The notes under the pieces were generated by a model. The model saw only the letters and a list, made by a program, of their open reading frames with translations. It was not told where the DNA came from and searched no databases. Made by a program: the position numbers and the translations under genes. DNA of 64,000 bases from Konateibacter massiliensis (lineage in GTDB: Bacteria; Bacillota; Clostridia; Lachnospirales; Lachnospiraceae), in contig NZ_LT860097.1 in NCBI RefSeq assembly GCF_900184995.1, positions 124,001 to 188,000 of the forward strand, read 5' to 3'. This document shows, one piece after another, positions 7,514 through 16,235 of this stretch (positions are counted from its first letter, which is position 1; every line of letters starts with the position of its first letter).

Positions 7514-8428
7514 ATGGAATTAAACAAAAATAAGATAAAACTACTGGCGAGCATCGGCTTAATTGCAGCGGCAGTAATGTGGGGATTTGGATTTATCGTC
7601 GTAAAAGATTCTCTTGATTTTATACCGCCGGTCTATATGCTTGCATTTCGATTTACATTGGCAAGCGCAGGTCTTGGAATTGTATTTCACAAAAGGATTT
7701 TTAAAATTAACAAGAAAAATGTAAAATCCGGTTTGATACTGGGTATATTACTTTATATAAGCTACTTGCTGCAAACGATTGGTTGTCAGTATACGACAGC
7801 AGGAAAAAATGCTTTTATCACGACAATTTATGTCGTGATTGTTCCGTTTTTATATTGGGCAATGAGTAAGAAGAAGCCGGATATTTACTGTGTTGTGTCG
7901 GCTTTTATGGCAATTGCAGGAATAGGGCTTTTGTCATTAACAAGCGATTTAACGGTAAATATTGGAGATGTCTTGACCTTTTTATGCGGCATTGGTTTTG
8001 CACTGCATTTGATTTATATCAGTAAGTATTCCAAAGGTCAGGACCCGATTATACTGACTTTATTGCAAATATTTACGGCAGCAGTTCTTTCCTGGATAAC
8101 GGCTCCGTTTATAGACGGAGGCTTTCCAAGCCATATTGTGGATACCGACCCTGTGATTGCAATTCTTTATTTGGGAATAGGGGCTACAATGATAACGTTT
8201 TTGCTGCAAAATATCGGGCAGAAATATGTCGAGCCGTCCACGGCAGCCGTACTCTTATCGATGGAATCTGTATTCGGAGTAATATTTTCGGTCACCCTCT
8301 TGGGGGAGGTTTTAACGACAAAAATGCTGGTTGGCTGTGCTCTGATTTTTACAGCGGTTATTATGGCAGAGACGAAATTTGATTTTGCGAAATTCGCGGT
8401 TAAGAAAAGGAGTGAGAAGAATGCTTAA
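7514..8428 (+). CDS. EamA/DMT-family transporter
   Basis: A 304-aa membrane protein with about ten hydrophobic segments arranged as two EamA repeats. The first repeat starts 'AAAVMWGFGFIVVKDSL' and the second includes 'PSTAAVLLSMESVFGVIFS', the usual end of an EamA unit. Family members export amino acids, purines or other metabolites; the substrate is not evident. The 3' end overlaps the start of the YqeG gene by 8 bp, so the two are co-translated or at least co-transcribed. Confidence 0.88.
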   Translation: MELNKNKIKLLASIGLIAAAVMWGFGFIVVKDSLDFIPPVYMLAFRFTLASAGLGIVFHKRIFKINKKNVKSGLILGILLYISYLLQTIGCQYTTAGKNAFITTIYVVIVPFLYWAMSKKKPDIYCVVSAFMAIAGIGLLSLTSDLTVNIGDVLTFLCGIGFALHLIYISKYSKGQDPIILTLLQIFTAAVLSWITAPFIDGGFPSHIVDTDPVIAILYLGIGATMITFLLQNIGQKYVEPSTAAVLLSMESVFGVIFSVTLLGEVLTTKMLVGCALIFTAVIMAETKFDFAKFAVKKRSEKNA

Positions 8429-8927
8429 ACGATTTTATCCGAGTGAATATGTCAATTCCTCCTATGTGATTAATTATGAAGAGCTGTATCAGGCAGGTTA
8501 TCGTGGCATTTTATTTGACATTGACAATACGCTGGTTTCGCACGGTGCGAAGGCAGACGATAAGGCGATAGAGCTTATTACTTGCCTAAAAAACATCGGA
8601 TTTCGGGTCTGTTTGATATCTAATAATAAGGAAGAAAGAGTCAGAACCTTTAATGATGAGGTTCATGTAAAATATATTTATAATGCGCATAAGCCGTCAA
8701 GAAGTGGCTATCACAAGGCAATGGATACAATAGGAACGAACAAGGACAATACTATTTTTATAGGGGATCAGATTTTTACGGATGTGTTCGGTGCTAACCG
8801 CGCCGGTCTAAAGACGATACTTGTAAAACCAATCCATCCGAAAGAGGAGATTCAAATCGTATTGAAGCGATATTTGGAGAAGATAGTTTTGTTTTTCTAC
8901 ATGAAAGGACAGAAGAAAAAGCCTTAA
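8421..8927 (+). CDS. yqeG: YqeG-family HAD (subclass IIIA) phosphatase
   Basis: A 168-aa HAD enzyme. Motif I is 'FDIDNTLV' with both catalytic aspartates, motif II 'CLISNN' and motif IV 'FIGDQIFTDVFGANR'. YqeG proteins are widespread in Firmicutes and often precede aroE or yqeH; the physiological substrate is unsettled. A reading frame is open from TTG 8379, but ATG 8421 has AGGAG 8 nt upstream and matches the family N-terminus 'MLKRFYPSEYV', so it is preferred. aroE lies nearby but is divergent. Confidence 0.9.
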   Translation: MLKRFYPSEYVNSSYVINYEELYQAGYRGILFDIDNTLVSHGAKADDKAIELITCLKNIGFRVCLISNNKEERVRTFNDEVHVKYIYNAHKPSRSGYHKAMDTIGTNKDNTIFIGDQIFTDVFGANRAGLKTILVKPIHPKEEIQIVLKRYLEKIVLFFYMKGQKKKP

Positions 8928-8960
8928 ATGGATTATAGTGGGGCTTATACAAAAAAATAG

Positions 8961-8989
8961 TTGAAAAAGTTAATCAGTTAATATAAAAT
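8961..8989 (+). promoter_or_regulatory. Sigma-A promoter of efp
   Basis: TTGAAA at 8961-8966, 17-bp spacer, TAAAAT at 8984-8989, 62 bp before the efp start. Confidence 0.65.
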
Positions 8990-9051
8990 ATAAAAGAGTG
9001 TGGTAATAAAAGCGATTACCATCGGCATTATTTTAAGGAGGAATATCAGAC

Positions 9052-9609
9052 ATGATATCAGCAGGTGATTTTAGAAATGGTATTACAATTGAAGTAGATG
9101 GAAATGTATTCCAGATTATTGACTTTCAGCATGTAAAACCGGGAAAAGGTGCAGCTTTCGTTAGAACTAAATTAAAAAATATCAAGAGTGGCGGCGTTGT
9201 TGAAAAGACATTCAGACCTACCGAGAAATTTCCACAGGCTCGTATTGATAGAAATGATATGCAGTATTTATATTCAGATGGGGATTTATATAACTTCATG
9301 GACGTAGAGACATTTGAGCAGATTGCATTGAATGCAGACGAAATCGGCGATGCATTAAAATTTGTAAAAGAAAATGAAATGGTTAAAATTTGTGCTCACA
9401 ACGGAAGTGTGTTCGCAGTAGAGCCGCCTTTATTTGTTGAGCTTGAGATTACAGATACAGAACCGGGCGTTAAGGGTGATACGGCTACAGGTGCAACAAA
9501 GCCTGCTGTTGTTGAAACAGGTGCAACCGTATATGTTCCTTTATTTGTAAACCAGGGAGATAAGATTAAAATCGATACCAGAACAGGTGACTATCTCTCA
9601 AGAGCGTAA
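9052..9609 (+). CDS. efp: Elongation factor P
   Basis: The 185-aa factor enters the ribosomal E site and relieves stalling at polyproline stretches. It has the three beta-barrel domains of the family. The modification-loop lysine lies in '[15 protein letters not shown]', the middle domain contains '[16 protein letters not shown]', and the C-terminal domain ends '[17 protein letters not shown]', the standard EF-P signature. AAGGAGG precedes the ATG. It is monocistronic between its own promoter and a 13-bp hairpin. Confidence 0.97.
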   Translation: MISAGDFRNGITIEVDGNVFQIIDFQHVKPGKGAAFVRTKLKNIKSGGVVEKTFRPTEKFPQARIDRNDMQYLYSDGDLYNFMDVETFEQIALNADEIGDALKFVKENEMVKICAHNGSVFAVEPPLFVELEITDTEPGVKGDTATGATKPAVVETGATVYVPLFVNQGDKIKIDTRTGDYLSRA

Positions 9610-9624
9610 TTATCAGAATGAAAT

Positions 9625-9665
9625 AAATAGTATATAGGAATAGAGAATGTTTCTATATACTATTT
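9625..9665 (+). terminator. Terminator-like hairpin after efp
   Basis: AAATAGTATATAG (9625-9637) pairs perfectly with CTATATACTATTT (9653-9665). The stem is long but A+T rich and the following run is only 'gttatag', so termination strength is uncertain. Confidence 0.55.
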
Positions 9666-10009
9666 GTTATAGTAAAAATATATTTTTCTATGTGAAAAGA
9701 TCACATTCATTTTGCACTTTCGTGCATAACTTCCTTTTTTAAATAATTAAATAATTTTGAATATCTAAAATGTTACAGTTTGATTCTTAATATTGTTAGG
9801 TGTTTTTTTGTGACAAATCAGAAGGGCATATCAGATATAAATTTGGGGTTTATATAAATAATTTGCCGCAAAATAATCAGAGAGTGTATTTTTGCGCGTT
9901 CAGGGGGGATTACATGAGAAAATTGTAAGAGAGACAAGAAGTGAGGGTACACGTAAATAAGGAATAAAGCAAATGGAAAAATAGGAAGGCTATTTTGGAA
10001 AGGAAATGT
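9666..10009. other. AT-rich intergenic stretch without gene
   Basis: About 340 bp between the efp hairpin and the DUF5688 gene. I find no ORF with a ribosome binding site, no tRNA and no clear repeat. It presumably holds the promoter of the next gene, but no box pair is convincing. Confidence 0.5.
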
Positions 10010-10900
10010 ATGGAGTATCATTTATTTTTAAGGGAAGTTAAGGGACAGGTGGCTGTTATGCTAGGGGATGGCTTTGAGGTTGAGTTGAGAACTGTCACAA
10101 AAAATAACAGTGTTATTTTGGATGGAATTGTAATTCGAAGGGGAGAGGAACGAGTATCGCCTACCATCTATTTAAACGGATATTATGGAGAATATATGCG
10201 GGGAGCTAGCATAGAGCAGATTACAGAAGAGATAATGGCGCTTTATGAGAGTAATAACGCAGGCATTGATGTTGATGTTGAATTTTTTTCGAGCTTTGAA
10301 AAAATAAAAGACAGAATCGTATTTAAGCTTGTCCACTATGAAAAAAATAAGCAGCTTTTACTTCAGATACCGCATGTCAGATTTCTGGATATGGCGATTG
10401 TATTTTATTATCTTGTTTGCAGTGATGAGCTGCATCATGCATCCATATTGCTTCACAACTCCCATATGGAGCTTTGGAAAAAGGAAGTATCGGAGCTGCT
10501 TGCAATTGCAAAACAGAATGCACAGAAGATATTGGAATTTCGGATTAATCACATAGAAGATATTTTGCGAGAAGAATTTGGAGAAGAATTCCCGGAGGAA
10601 AAATCAGAAGCAAGTATTCCGATGTATGTGCTGAGTAACCAAAGTAAGCTAAACGGCGCAGCGTGTATGCTGTATCCGGATGTATTGAAGGATTTTTCGG
10701 ATAAAATGGAGAGTGACTTATTTTTGCTGCCGAGCAGTATACATGAACTGATTGTAATCCCACAAAGATGCGGTGCAAAGCCGGAAGAATTAAGGGAATT
10801 AGTGAGGGATACAAATGACAATCATGTGGAAGCGGAGGAAATATTATCCTACAGTGTATATCAGTACTCGAGACAGCAGGATTTTATACAGATATTATAG
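10010..10900 (+). CDS. DUF5688-like protein
   Basis: A 296-aa cytoplasmic protein without signal peptide or membrane segments, of a kind common in Lachnospiraceae (DUF5688-like by overall pattern: an N-terminal 'NSVILDGIVIRRGEERVSPTIYL' region, a middle 'VFYYLV' helix and a C-terminal 'YVLSNQSKLNGAACMLYPDVL'). Function is unknown. The family is often found in many copies and sometimes near prophages. The frame opens at TTG 9995, but ATG 10010 lies 5 nt after GGAAAGGA and is preferred. The next gene is a tRNA on the same strand with its own promoter. Confidence 0.75.
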   Translation: MEYHLFLREVKGQVAVMLGDGFEVELRTVTKNNSVILDGIVIRRGEERVSPTIYLNGYYGEYMRGASIEQITEEIMALYESNNAGIDVDVEFFSSFEKIKDRIVFKLVHYEKNKQLLLQIPHVRFLDMAIVFYYLVCSDELHHASILLHNSHMELWKKEVSELLAIAKQNAQKILEFRINHIEDILREEFGEEFPEEKSEASIPMYVLSNQSKLNGAACMLYPDVLKDFSDKMESDLFLLPSSIHELIVIPQRCGAKPEELRELVRDTNDNHVEAEEILSYSVYQYSRQQDFIQIL

Positions 10901-10939
10901 TAAAGTTTGCAAAATTATTAAGAAACTATAAACTTCCAA

Positions 10940-10968
10940 TTGATTCTTTGGGCTGAATGAGGTACAAT
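10940..10968 (+). promoter_or_regulatory. Sigma-A promoter of tRNA-Arg
   Basis: TTGATT at 10940-10945, 17-bp spacer, TACAAT at 10963-10968, 34 bp before the mature tRNA. Confidence 0.7.
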
Positions 10969-11002
10969 ACTAGTTGTGGTGTGAACCACCACCAATTAGT
11001 AT

Positions 11003-11075
11003 GCACTCGTAGCTCAGGGGATAGAGCAATGGTTTCCGGTACCATGTGTCGGGGGTTCGATTCCCTCCGGGTGCA
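11003..11075 (+). tRNA. tRNA-Arg, anticodon CCG
   Basis: A 73-nt cloverleaf can be folded by eye. Acceptor stem is GCACTCG / CGGGTGC, D arm 'GCTCAGGGGATAGAGC', anticodon stem ATGGT / ACCAT with loop TTCCGGT, which places CCG at positions 34-36. The T arm is GGGGG-TTCGATT-CCCTC. The 3' CCA is not encoded. It reads CGG arginine codons, which are rare in this window. A long ORF frame runs through it but is not coding here. Confidence 0.95.
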
Positions 11076-11277
11076 TAGCGTAAGATATTTCCAGTTGAAT
11101 TTGAGCCTAAAATTTGTTAGTATATCTGAATATATTGTAAATTGGATTATGTCGGGTAAGATATTCCAATTTTGCAGAGTATACTATTTACGTTTGAAAA
11201 ATCGAAAGATAAAATACATCAAATGTTCACTGTTTCATTATATAATGAAACGTAATTCGGAAAATCAGGAGGTTTAT

Positions 11278-12471
11278 ATGAAACTTAATTTCGAGAATAT
11301 TAAAACATTTTTGATAAAAAACAAAAAATATGTATTGATAGGAGCTATTTTTATTGTAATGGTATTTACTCTGGTTAGAGTATCCTCGGGAAATGCTTCA
11401 AAGGAAGCGGAGGAAGCAAAATCAGAGGAAGTGATCAAGGTGGATGAGACAACAGCGCAGGAGCCGGCAGAAACAGAGGAAGCAGCCACAAATGACTTGC
11501 TTACCGATGCCTATCCAGAGGTCAATGACCTGATTAACAGGTACTTCACGGCAATGGCAAGCGGAGACATTGATACACTTCTGCAGATACAGAATCCGCT
11601 GAGTGAGGAAGAACAGGCACAGGTTTTACAGAAAATGGAATATATCGAGGGATATAACAACATTACTGTTTATACTAAAATCGGACCGACAGAGAACTCC
11701 TATATTGTATTTGCATATTACGAAATTAAATTTATTAACATTGATACGTTAGTTCCGGGAGAGACTCCGCTTTATGTCTGCACAAATGACGACGGAAGCC
11801 TTTATATTTACAATGGCGAACTTTCACCGGAGGAGTCTACTTATCTTTCTGATATTACGTCAGGGCAGGATGTATTGGATTTAATTAATTCGATTGAGAC
11901 AAAGTTTGCAGAGGCGCAGGAAGCAGATCCTGATTTAAAGGCGTTTATTCAGAAGCTTTCCGGTACAACGGAGGAAGCAGCAGAAGAAGAGACAACTGAG
12001 GAGGAGCAACCGGCAGAAGAACCAGCTGTTGAGGAAGAGCCGGCAGCAGAGGAAACAAATGCTGACGGGATGCAAGTTGTAGATGAGACCGTATATGCGG
12101 CTGAGACAATCAATATAAGAGAATCAGATAATCAGGATTCTGCAAGAATTGGACAGCTTTATATGGGAGACAGTGCAAAGAGAACTGCCATCTACTCAAA
12201 TGGCTGGAGCCAGATTGAATACAATGGACAGACCGGATATGTATTGACGGAATATTTGACAGACACCGGTGCATTGCAGGAAGTAAAATATTTAACCTCA
12301 ACTGTTAATATCAGAGCTGAGGCAGATGAGAGTTCATCCAGAGTCGGAACGGCATACTTAGGTGCTAAAGTTACGAGAACAGCGGTATTAGACAATGGTT
12401 GGAGCAGAATCAACAGTGACGGTGTTGTCGGCTATGTAAAATCAGAGTATCTCGCGGATACTTATAACTAA
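11278..12471 (+). CDS. Membrane-anchored protein with two C-terminal SH3b domains
   Basis: A 397-aa protein. One N-terminal membrane segment (about residues 18-36, 'YVLIGAIFIVMVFTLV') anchors it with the bulk outside. A middle domain (about 70-215) resembles small NTF2-like folds. A Glu/Ala/Pro-rich linker (about 225-265) follows, then two bacterial SH3 repeats, each with 'NIR...' and 'GWS.I....GYV..EYL'. SH3b repeats usually bind peptidoglycan, so a cell-wall role is inferred. The frame is open upstream through the tRNA gene to 10957, but ATG 11278 with AGGAGG at 11267 is the real start. Confidence 0.85.
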   Translation: MKLNFENIKTFLIKNKKYVLIGAIFIVMVFTLVRVSSGNASKEAEEAKSEEVIKVDETTAQEPAETEEAATNDLLTDAYPEVNDLINRYFTAMASGDIDTLLQIQNPLSEEEQAQVLQKMEYIEGYNNITVYTKIGPTENSYIVFAYYEIKFINIDTLVPGETPLYVCTNDDGSLYIYNGELSPEESTYLSDITSGQDVLDLINSIETKFAEAQEADPDLKAFIQKLSGTTEEAAEEETTEEEQPAEEPAVEEEPAAEETNADGMQVVDETVYAAETINIRESDNQDSARIGQLYMGDSAKRTAIYSNGWSQIEYNGQTGYVLTEYLTDTGALQEVKYLTSTVNIRAEADESSSRVGTAYLGAKVTRTAVLDNGWSRINSDGVVGYVKSEYLADTYN

Positions 12472-12483
12472 AAAGAGATAATG

Positions 12484-12513
12484 AAGGTGCTGCAGTTTTG
12501 CAGCACCTTTTTG
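12484..12513 (+). terminator. Rho-independent terminator after SH3b gene
   Basis: GGTGCTGC / GCAGCACC stem with six-nucleotide loop and a following T tract. Confidence 0.92.
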
Positions 12514-12666
12514 AATTGTATCATAGGAAATTCCTATGAGGATTAAGGTGTCAAAACATTCCAATGTTTTGCGATAAAATTTTACATAAAAGTTCATAAA
12601 TATCCATATCCTAACCTTACTAAAAGGAAATCAAGGTGCTACCTAATGAATATGGAGGTGAATTTT

Positions 12667-13098
12667 ATGATTGCCAGCTCGGACAGGCAGCTTTTGAAGG
12701 AGACATATCAAAGCAGCAGAAAGGGAATTGATACAATCAGCATGCTGTTGAACAAGGTCTATGATAACGATTTGAATTATGAAATGAACGAACAGCTTCA
12801 GCGGTATCGGGAGATTAACTCGAAGGCATCGGACAGACTGATTGAATCGGGGGTTATGCTAGAGAACAATCCTTTGAATAAGTTTAAAATGTGGTCTGCA
12901 ATTCAGGCGAATACTATTTTTAATACAAGTACAGAGCATATTGCCAATATGGTAATCCGCGAAAATTCGGAGGGAATGACAGGAATTATGTCAACCATGA
13001 GAGAGAATGACCACGCATCCAGGCATTGTGTGGAGTTAGCAAATGAGCTGCTGGCATTTGAAGAGGAAAGTATTCGAAAATTAAAAAGCTATTTATAG
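12667..13098 (+). CDS. Small all-helical protein, ferritin-like (DUF2383-like)
   Basis: A 143-aa soluble protein predicted to be almost wholly helical, in four segments, resembling DUF2383-type or spore-coat-associated ferritin-like bundles. No metal-binding Glu/His pattern is clear. Function is unknown. ATG 12646 is in frame, but ATG 12667 has TGGAGGTG 6 nt upstream and is preferred. The stop codon is inside the stem of the following terminator. It is monocistronic. Confidence 0.65.
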   Translation: MIASSDRQLLKETYQSSRKGIDTISMLLNKVYDNDLNYEMNEQLQRYREINSKASDRLIESGVMLENNPLNKFKMWSAIQANTIFNTSTEHIANMVIRENSEGMTGIMSTMRENDHASRHCVELANELLAFEEESIRKLKSYL

Positions 13099-13124
13099 TT
13101 AAAAGCTATAAATAGCTTTTTAAT
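13083..13124 (+). terminator. Terminator overlapping the 3' end of the helical protein gene
   Basis: AAAAAGCTATTTATAG (13083-13098) pairs with CTATAAATAGCTTTTT (13106-13121), a perfect 16-bp stem with a 7-nt loop. The stem includes the last five codons. Confidence 0.88.
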
Positions 13125-13126
13125 GT

Positions 13127-13170
13127 CAATGCGCAACCCGCTCGAGTGCGAAAAATGTGCTTTGCATATT
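13127..13170. repeat. Short copy of an intergenic repeat also seen at 6391-6476
   Basis: The words AATGCGCA..C.CGC..GAGTG and, further on, AAAAATGTGC.TTGCA.AT occur in the same order here and at 6394-6470, where the middle is longer and forms a hairpin. This suggests two members of one small palindromic repeat family, this one shortened. Confidence 0.4.
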
Positions 13171-13184
13171 CCTTTACAGAAAGC

Positions 13185-13213
13185 TTGACTATTGGAGAGG
13201 AGGCAGTTAAACT
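13185..13213 (+). promoter_or_regulatory. Probable promoter of the rluF-ligA pair
   Basis: TTGACT at 13185-13190, 17-bp spacer, TAAACT at 13208-13213, 48 bp before the ATG at 13261. Confidence 0.5.
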
Positions 13214-13260
13214 ATACATACGGCAGAAAATATGGCAGCAGTCAATGCTGGAGGAGCTTT

Positions 13261-14082
13261 ATGAGTGATCAGATGAAAAAGAATTTTGAGAGAAAAACGG
13301 AAGAACCGGTTCGGATTAATAAATATTTGAGTGAAGCAGGAATTTGCTCGAGGAGAGAGGCAGACAGGCTGATAGAGGCAGGTAAAGTGACCGTTGACGG
13401 CGTAAAGGCAGTTATGGGAACGAAGGTGGATGACAGCCAAAAAATTTGTGTGGATGGGAAAGAAGTGCAACATAAGGAGAAGATGGTACTTCTTGCCTTT
13501 CATAAACCAGTCGGGGTGGTATGCACCACCCAGAAGAAGGAAAAGAATAATATCGTGGATTATATTAACTATCCGCAGCGAATTTATCCGGTTGGCAGGC
13601 TCGACAAGGATTCACAGGGCTTGATTTTGATGACCAACCAAGGTGATATGGTTAATAAAATGATGCGTTCCGGAAACGAGCATGAAAAGGAATACCTTGT
13701 GGAGGTAGACAAGGTCGTCACGGAGCAATTTTTGCGTGGAATGGCAAAAGGTGTTCCTATCTTGGAAACCGTGACAAGACCATGTAAAATTGAAAAAACG
13801 GGAAAGCGAACCTTTCGCATTATTATAACGCAGGGGCTGAATCGGCAGATCAGACGAATGTGTGAATATTTCGGCTACAAAGTATGTAAGCTGGAAAGAA
13901 TAAGAATCATGAATATTAAGCTGGGAAATTTACCGCAGGGGAAATATAGAGATATCACGCCCGGAGAATTAAAAGAACTTCAAAGGCTTATAAAAAATTC
14001 CTCGAATACTACAATATATGGAGAGCAAAATGAGCGAAAACAAACTAAACCGAATCAAGGAACTAATCGAAATTTTAAATAA
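13261..14082 (+). CDS. rluF: RluF-type 23S rRNA pseudouridine synthase
   Basis: A 273-aa RsuA-family enzyme. The N-terminal S4 RNA-binding domain is 'RINKYLSEAGICSRREADRLI'. The catalytic aspartate is in 'PVGRLDKDSQGLILMTN', and the C-terminal 'GLNRQIRRMCEYFGYKVCKLERIRI' pattern favours the RluF branch (U2604 of E. coli 23S rRNA) over RluB. A GGAGGAG site precedes ATG 13261; the longer frame from 13192 lacks family similarity. The last 53 bp overlap the start of ligA in another frame, so the C-terminal tail 'SNTTIYGEQNERKQTK' is probably unconstrained. Confidence 0.85.
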   Translation: MSDQMKKNFERKTEEPVRINKYLSEAGICSRREADRLIEAGKVTVDGVKAVMGTKVDDSQKICVDGKEVQHKEKMVLLAFHKPVGVVCTTQKKEKNNIVDYINYPQRIYPVGRLDKDSQGLILMTNQGDMVNKMMRSGNEHEKEYLVEVDKVVTEQFLRGMAKGVPILETVTRPCKIEKTGKRTFRIIITQGLNRQIRRMCEYFGYKVCKLERIRIMNIKLGNLPQGKYRDITPGELKELQRLIKNSSNTTIYGEQNERKQTKPNQGTNRNFK

Positions 14083-15985
14083 GGCAGGCAGGGCTTATTA
14101 TCAGGAAGCGTCAGAGATAATGAGCAACTATGAATATGATGCGCTGTATGATGAATTGCTGGCACTGGAACAGGAGACCGGTGTTGTACTTGGCAACAGT
14201 CCAACGATAAATGTAGGATATGAAGTACTTAGTGAACTTCCAAAGGAACCTCACGAGAGGGCGATGCTCTCCCTGAACAAAACAAAATCAAGGGAAGAGC
14301 TTGGCGAATGGATGGGGGAGCAGGAAGCCATAATTTCGTGGAAACTTGACGGTCTTACAATTGTTTTGACCTATAGAAACGGTGAGCTTCAAAAGGCAGT
14401 TACGCGTGGAAACGGCGAAGTAGGCGAGGTTATTACGAATAATGCCAGAGTTTTTAAAAATATTCCGCTGAAAATCAGCTATCAGGGTGAGCTTATTTTG
14501 CGTGGTGAGGCGGTAATCCGCTATTCTGATTTTGAAAAAATCAACAATCAGATTGAGGACGTCGAGGCGAAGTACAAGAATCCAAGAAACCTTTGCAGCG
14601 GTTCGGTAAGACAGTTAAACAATGAAATTACAGCGAATCGAAATGTAAATTTCTTTGCGTTTTCCCTTGTGAGGGCGGAGGGAGTTGAGTTTCAAAATTC
14701 CAGAAAAAATCAATTTGAGTGGCTGAGGGAACAAGGTTTTGAGGTTGTAGAATACAAAATGGTGACCAAAGATACCTTGGAGGAGGCAATTGAGTATTTT
14801 TCAGAAAAAATAAAGAGCAATGATTTTCCGTCGGACGGACTTGTTGTTCTCTATGATGATATCGCCTATGGACAGAGACTTGGTGCCACATCAAAGTTTC
14901 CAAGGGATTCGATAGCGTTTAAATGGGCAGATGAGATTAAGGAGACAACGCTTTTAGAAATCGAATGGAGTCCGTCCAGAACAGGGCTGATTAATCCAGT
15001 TGCCATTTTTGAGCCGGTTGAGCTTGAGGGAACGTCAGTGAGCAGGGCAAGCGTCCACAATATCAGTATTTTAAAGAGTCTTGAGCTTGGATATGGAGAT
15101 ACAATCGAGGTATACAAGGCAAACATGATTATACCGCAAATCGCAAAAAACCTGACAAGAAGCGGCGTCTGTCCGATACCTACAGCCTGTCCGGTGTGCG
15201 GTGGAAACACGGCGATACGCAAAATGAATGATGTGGAAGCTCTTTACTGCGAAAATCCGGAATGTCTTGCTAAAAAGATAAAAGCATTTACGTTATTTGT
15301 GAGCAGGGATGCCCTAAATATTGAAGGCTTATCGGAAGCAACACTGGAGAAGTTTATTGCAAAAGGCTTTATCAAGGAGTTTGCTGATATTTTTAAGCTT
15401 GCACAGTTCGAGGAGACTATTGTAGAAATGGAGGGCTTTGGAAGGAAATCCTTTGATAACCTGATGGCAAGTATAGAGAGGTCAAGAGAGACAACTCTTC
15501 CAAGGCTTATTTACAGCTTGGGAATATTAAACATCGGTGTGTCAAATGCCAAGATGATTTGCAAGGAATATGGCTATGAGATAGAACATATTATACATGC
15601 TTCACGTGAGGAGTTGTCTCAGATAGCAGGAATCGGCGGGGTAATTGCAGACAGCATTGCATCTTATTTTGACAATCAAGATAATTTGGATAAGCTTTCT
15701 CATTTGTTGGAGGAATTGACCTTAGAGAAAATTGAAATCAACGAGGAGGAACAGATATTAAAGGGTAAAGTATTTGTCATTACAGGAAGCCTTGAGCAGT
15801 TTGAAAATCGAAATGCCTTAAAGGAGCTAATTGAGGAAAAAGGCGGTAAGGTGACGGGAAGCGTTACCTCCAAGACAAATTATCTGATTAATAATGATAC
15901 GACCTCCATGTCCTCCAAGAACAAGAAGGCAAAGGAGCTTGGTGTAGCTATTATTTCTGAGGAAGATTTTATGCAGATGATGTAG
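14030..15985 (+). CDS. ligA: NAD-dependent DNA ligase, divergent LigA
   Basis: A 651-aa protein with all LigA parts: Ia domain, adenylation domain with active-site Lys105 in 'SWKLDGLTIVLTY' (most LigA have 'KIDG'), OB fold, four-cysteine zinc finger (CPVCGG...CENPECL), helix-hairpin-helix repeats and C-terminal BRCT domain starting 'LKGKVFVITGSLEQF'. It seals nicks in replication and repair. The opening 'SWKLDG' and the short N-terminal region differ from the usual housekeeping enzyme, so this may be a second ligase. ATG 14030 is chosen for GGAG 6 nt upstream; ATG 14018 is also in frame. It overlaps rluF by 53 bp. Confidence 0.88.
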   Translation: MSENKLNRIKELIEILNKAGRAYYQEASEIMSNYEYDALYDELLALEQETGVVLGNSPTINVGYEVLSELPKEPHERAMLSLNKTKSREELGEWMGEQEAIISWKLDGLTIVLTYRNGELQKAVTRGNGEVGEVITNNARVFKNIPLKISYQGELILRGEAVIRYSDFEKINNQIEDVEAKYKNPRNLCSGSVRQLNNEITANRNVNFFAFSLVRAEGVEFQNSRKNQFEWLREQGFEVVEYKMVTKDTLEEAIEYFSEKIKSNDFPSDGLVVLYDDIAYGQRLGATSKFPRDSIAFKWADEIKETTLLEIEWSPSRTGLINPVAIFEPVELEGTSVSRASVHNISILKSLELGYGDTIEVYKANMIIPQIAKNLTRSGVCPIPTACPVCGGNTAIRKMNDVEALYCENPECLAKKIKAFTLFVSRDALNIEGLSEATLEKFIAKGFIKEFADIFKLAQFEETIVEMEGFGRKSFDNLMASIERSRETTLPRLIYSLGILNIGVSNAKMICKEYGYEIEHIIHASREELSQIAGIGGVIADSIASYFDNQDNLDKLSHLLEELTLEKIEINEEEQILKGKVFVITGSLEQFENRNALKELIEEKGGKVTGSVTSKTNYLINNDTTSMSSKNKKAKELGVAIISEEDFMQMM

Positions 15986-16060
15986 CCTCCTATTTCCTAT
16001 ATCGACAAAATGTGCTATACTGTTGAAAGAGAAAAACGCAGCGTAAAACTTAACATAAAA

Positions 16061-16206
16061 TGTAACGGTTCAGAGCCAAGCAAATTAGATGAAGATATGC
16101 GTAGAATGCTCGCATTCTTAAGCATACTCTTTATCAAATTTATTTGGCGGATACGCCACATCGAGGAAACACGTAGTGTTTTCGAGATTGGCTCTGAACA
16201 GTTACC
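16061..16206. repeat. 145-bp palindromic intergenic element with internal hairpins
   Basis: 18-bp inverted ends (16062-16079 and 16188-16205, GTAAC.GTTCAGAGCCAA, one mismatch) enclose smaller hairpins GAATG-ctcg-CATTC, GGCG-gata-CGCC and GAAACAC-gta-GTGTTTT. The whole could fold as a multi-arm structure in DNA or RNA. No coding function is visible; a 66-codon ORF across it looks random. It may be a MITE-like repeat or a structured RNA ahead of metA. Confidence 0.55.
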
Positions 16207-16235
16207 ATAAAATTATAGAATGAGACGGTGATATT

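Noticed and set aside
10957-11277. N-terminal extension of the SH3b protein gene running through the tRNA
   Set aside because: A clear tRNA-Arg with its own promoter occupies 11003-11075, and the strong AGGAGG with ATG at 11278 begins a normal membrane anchor.
13192-13260. Upstream extension of the pseudouridine synthase
   Set aside because: No family similarity; GGAGGAG sits directly before ATG 13261.
16010-16210. 66-codon ORF between ligA and metA
   Set aside because: It spans the palindromic element, lacks a ribosome binding site and shows no protein-like pattern.
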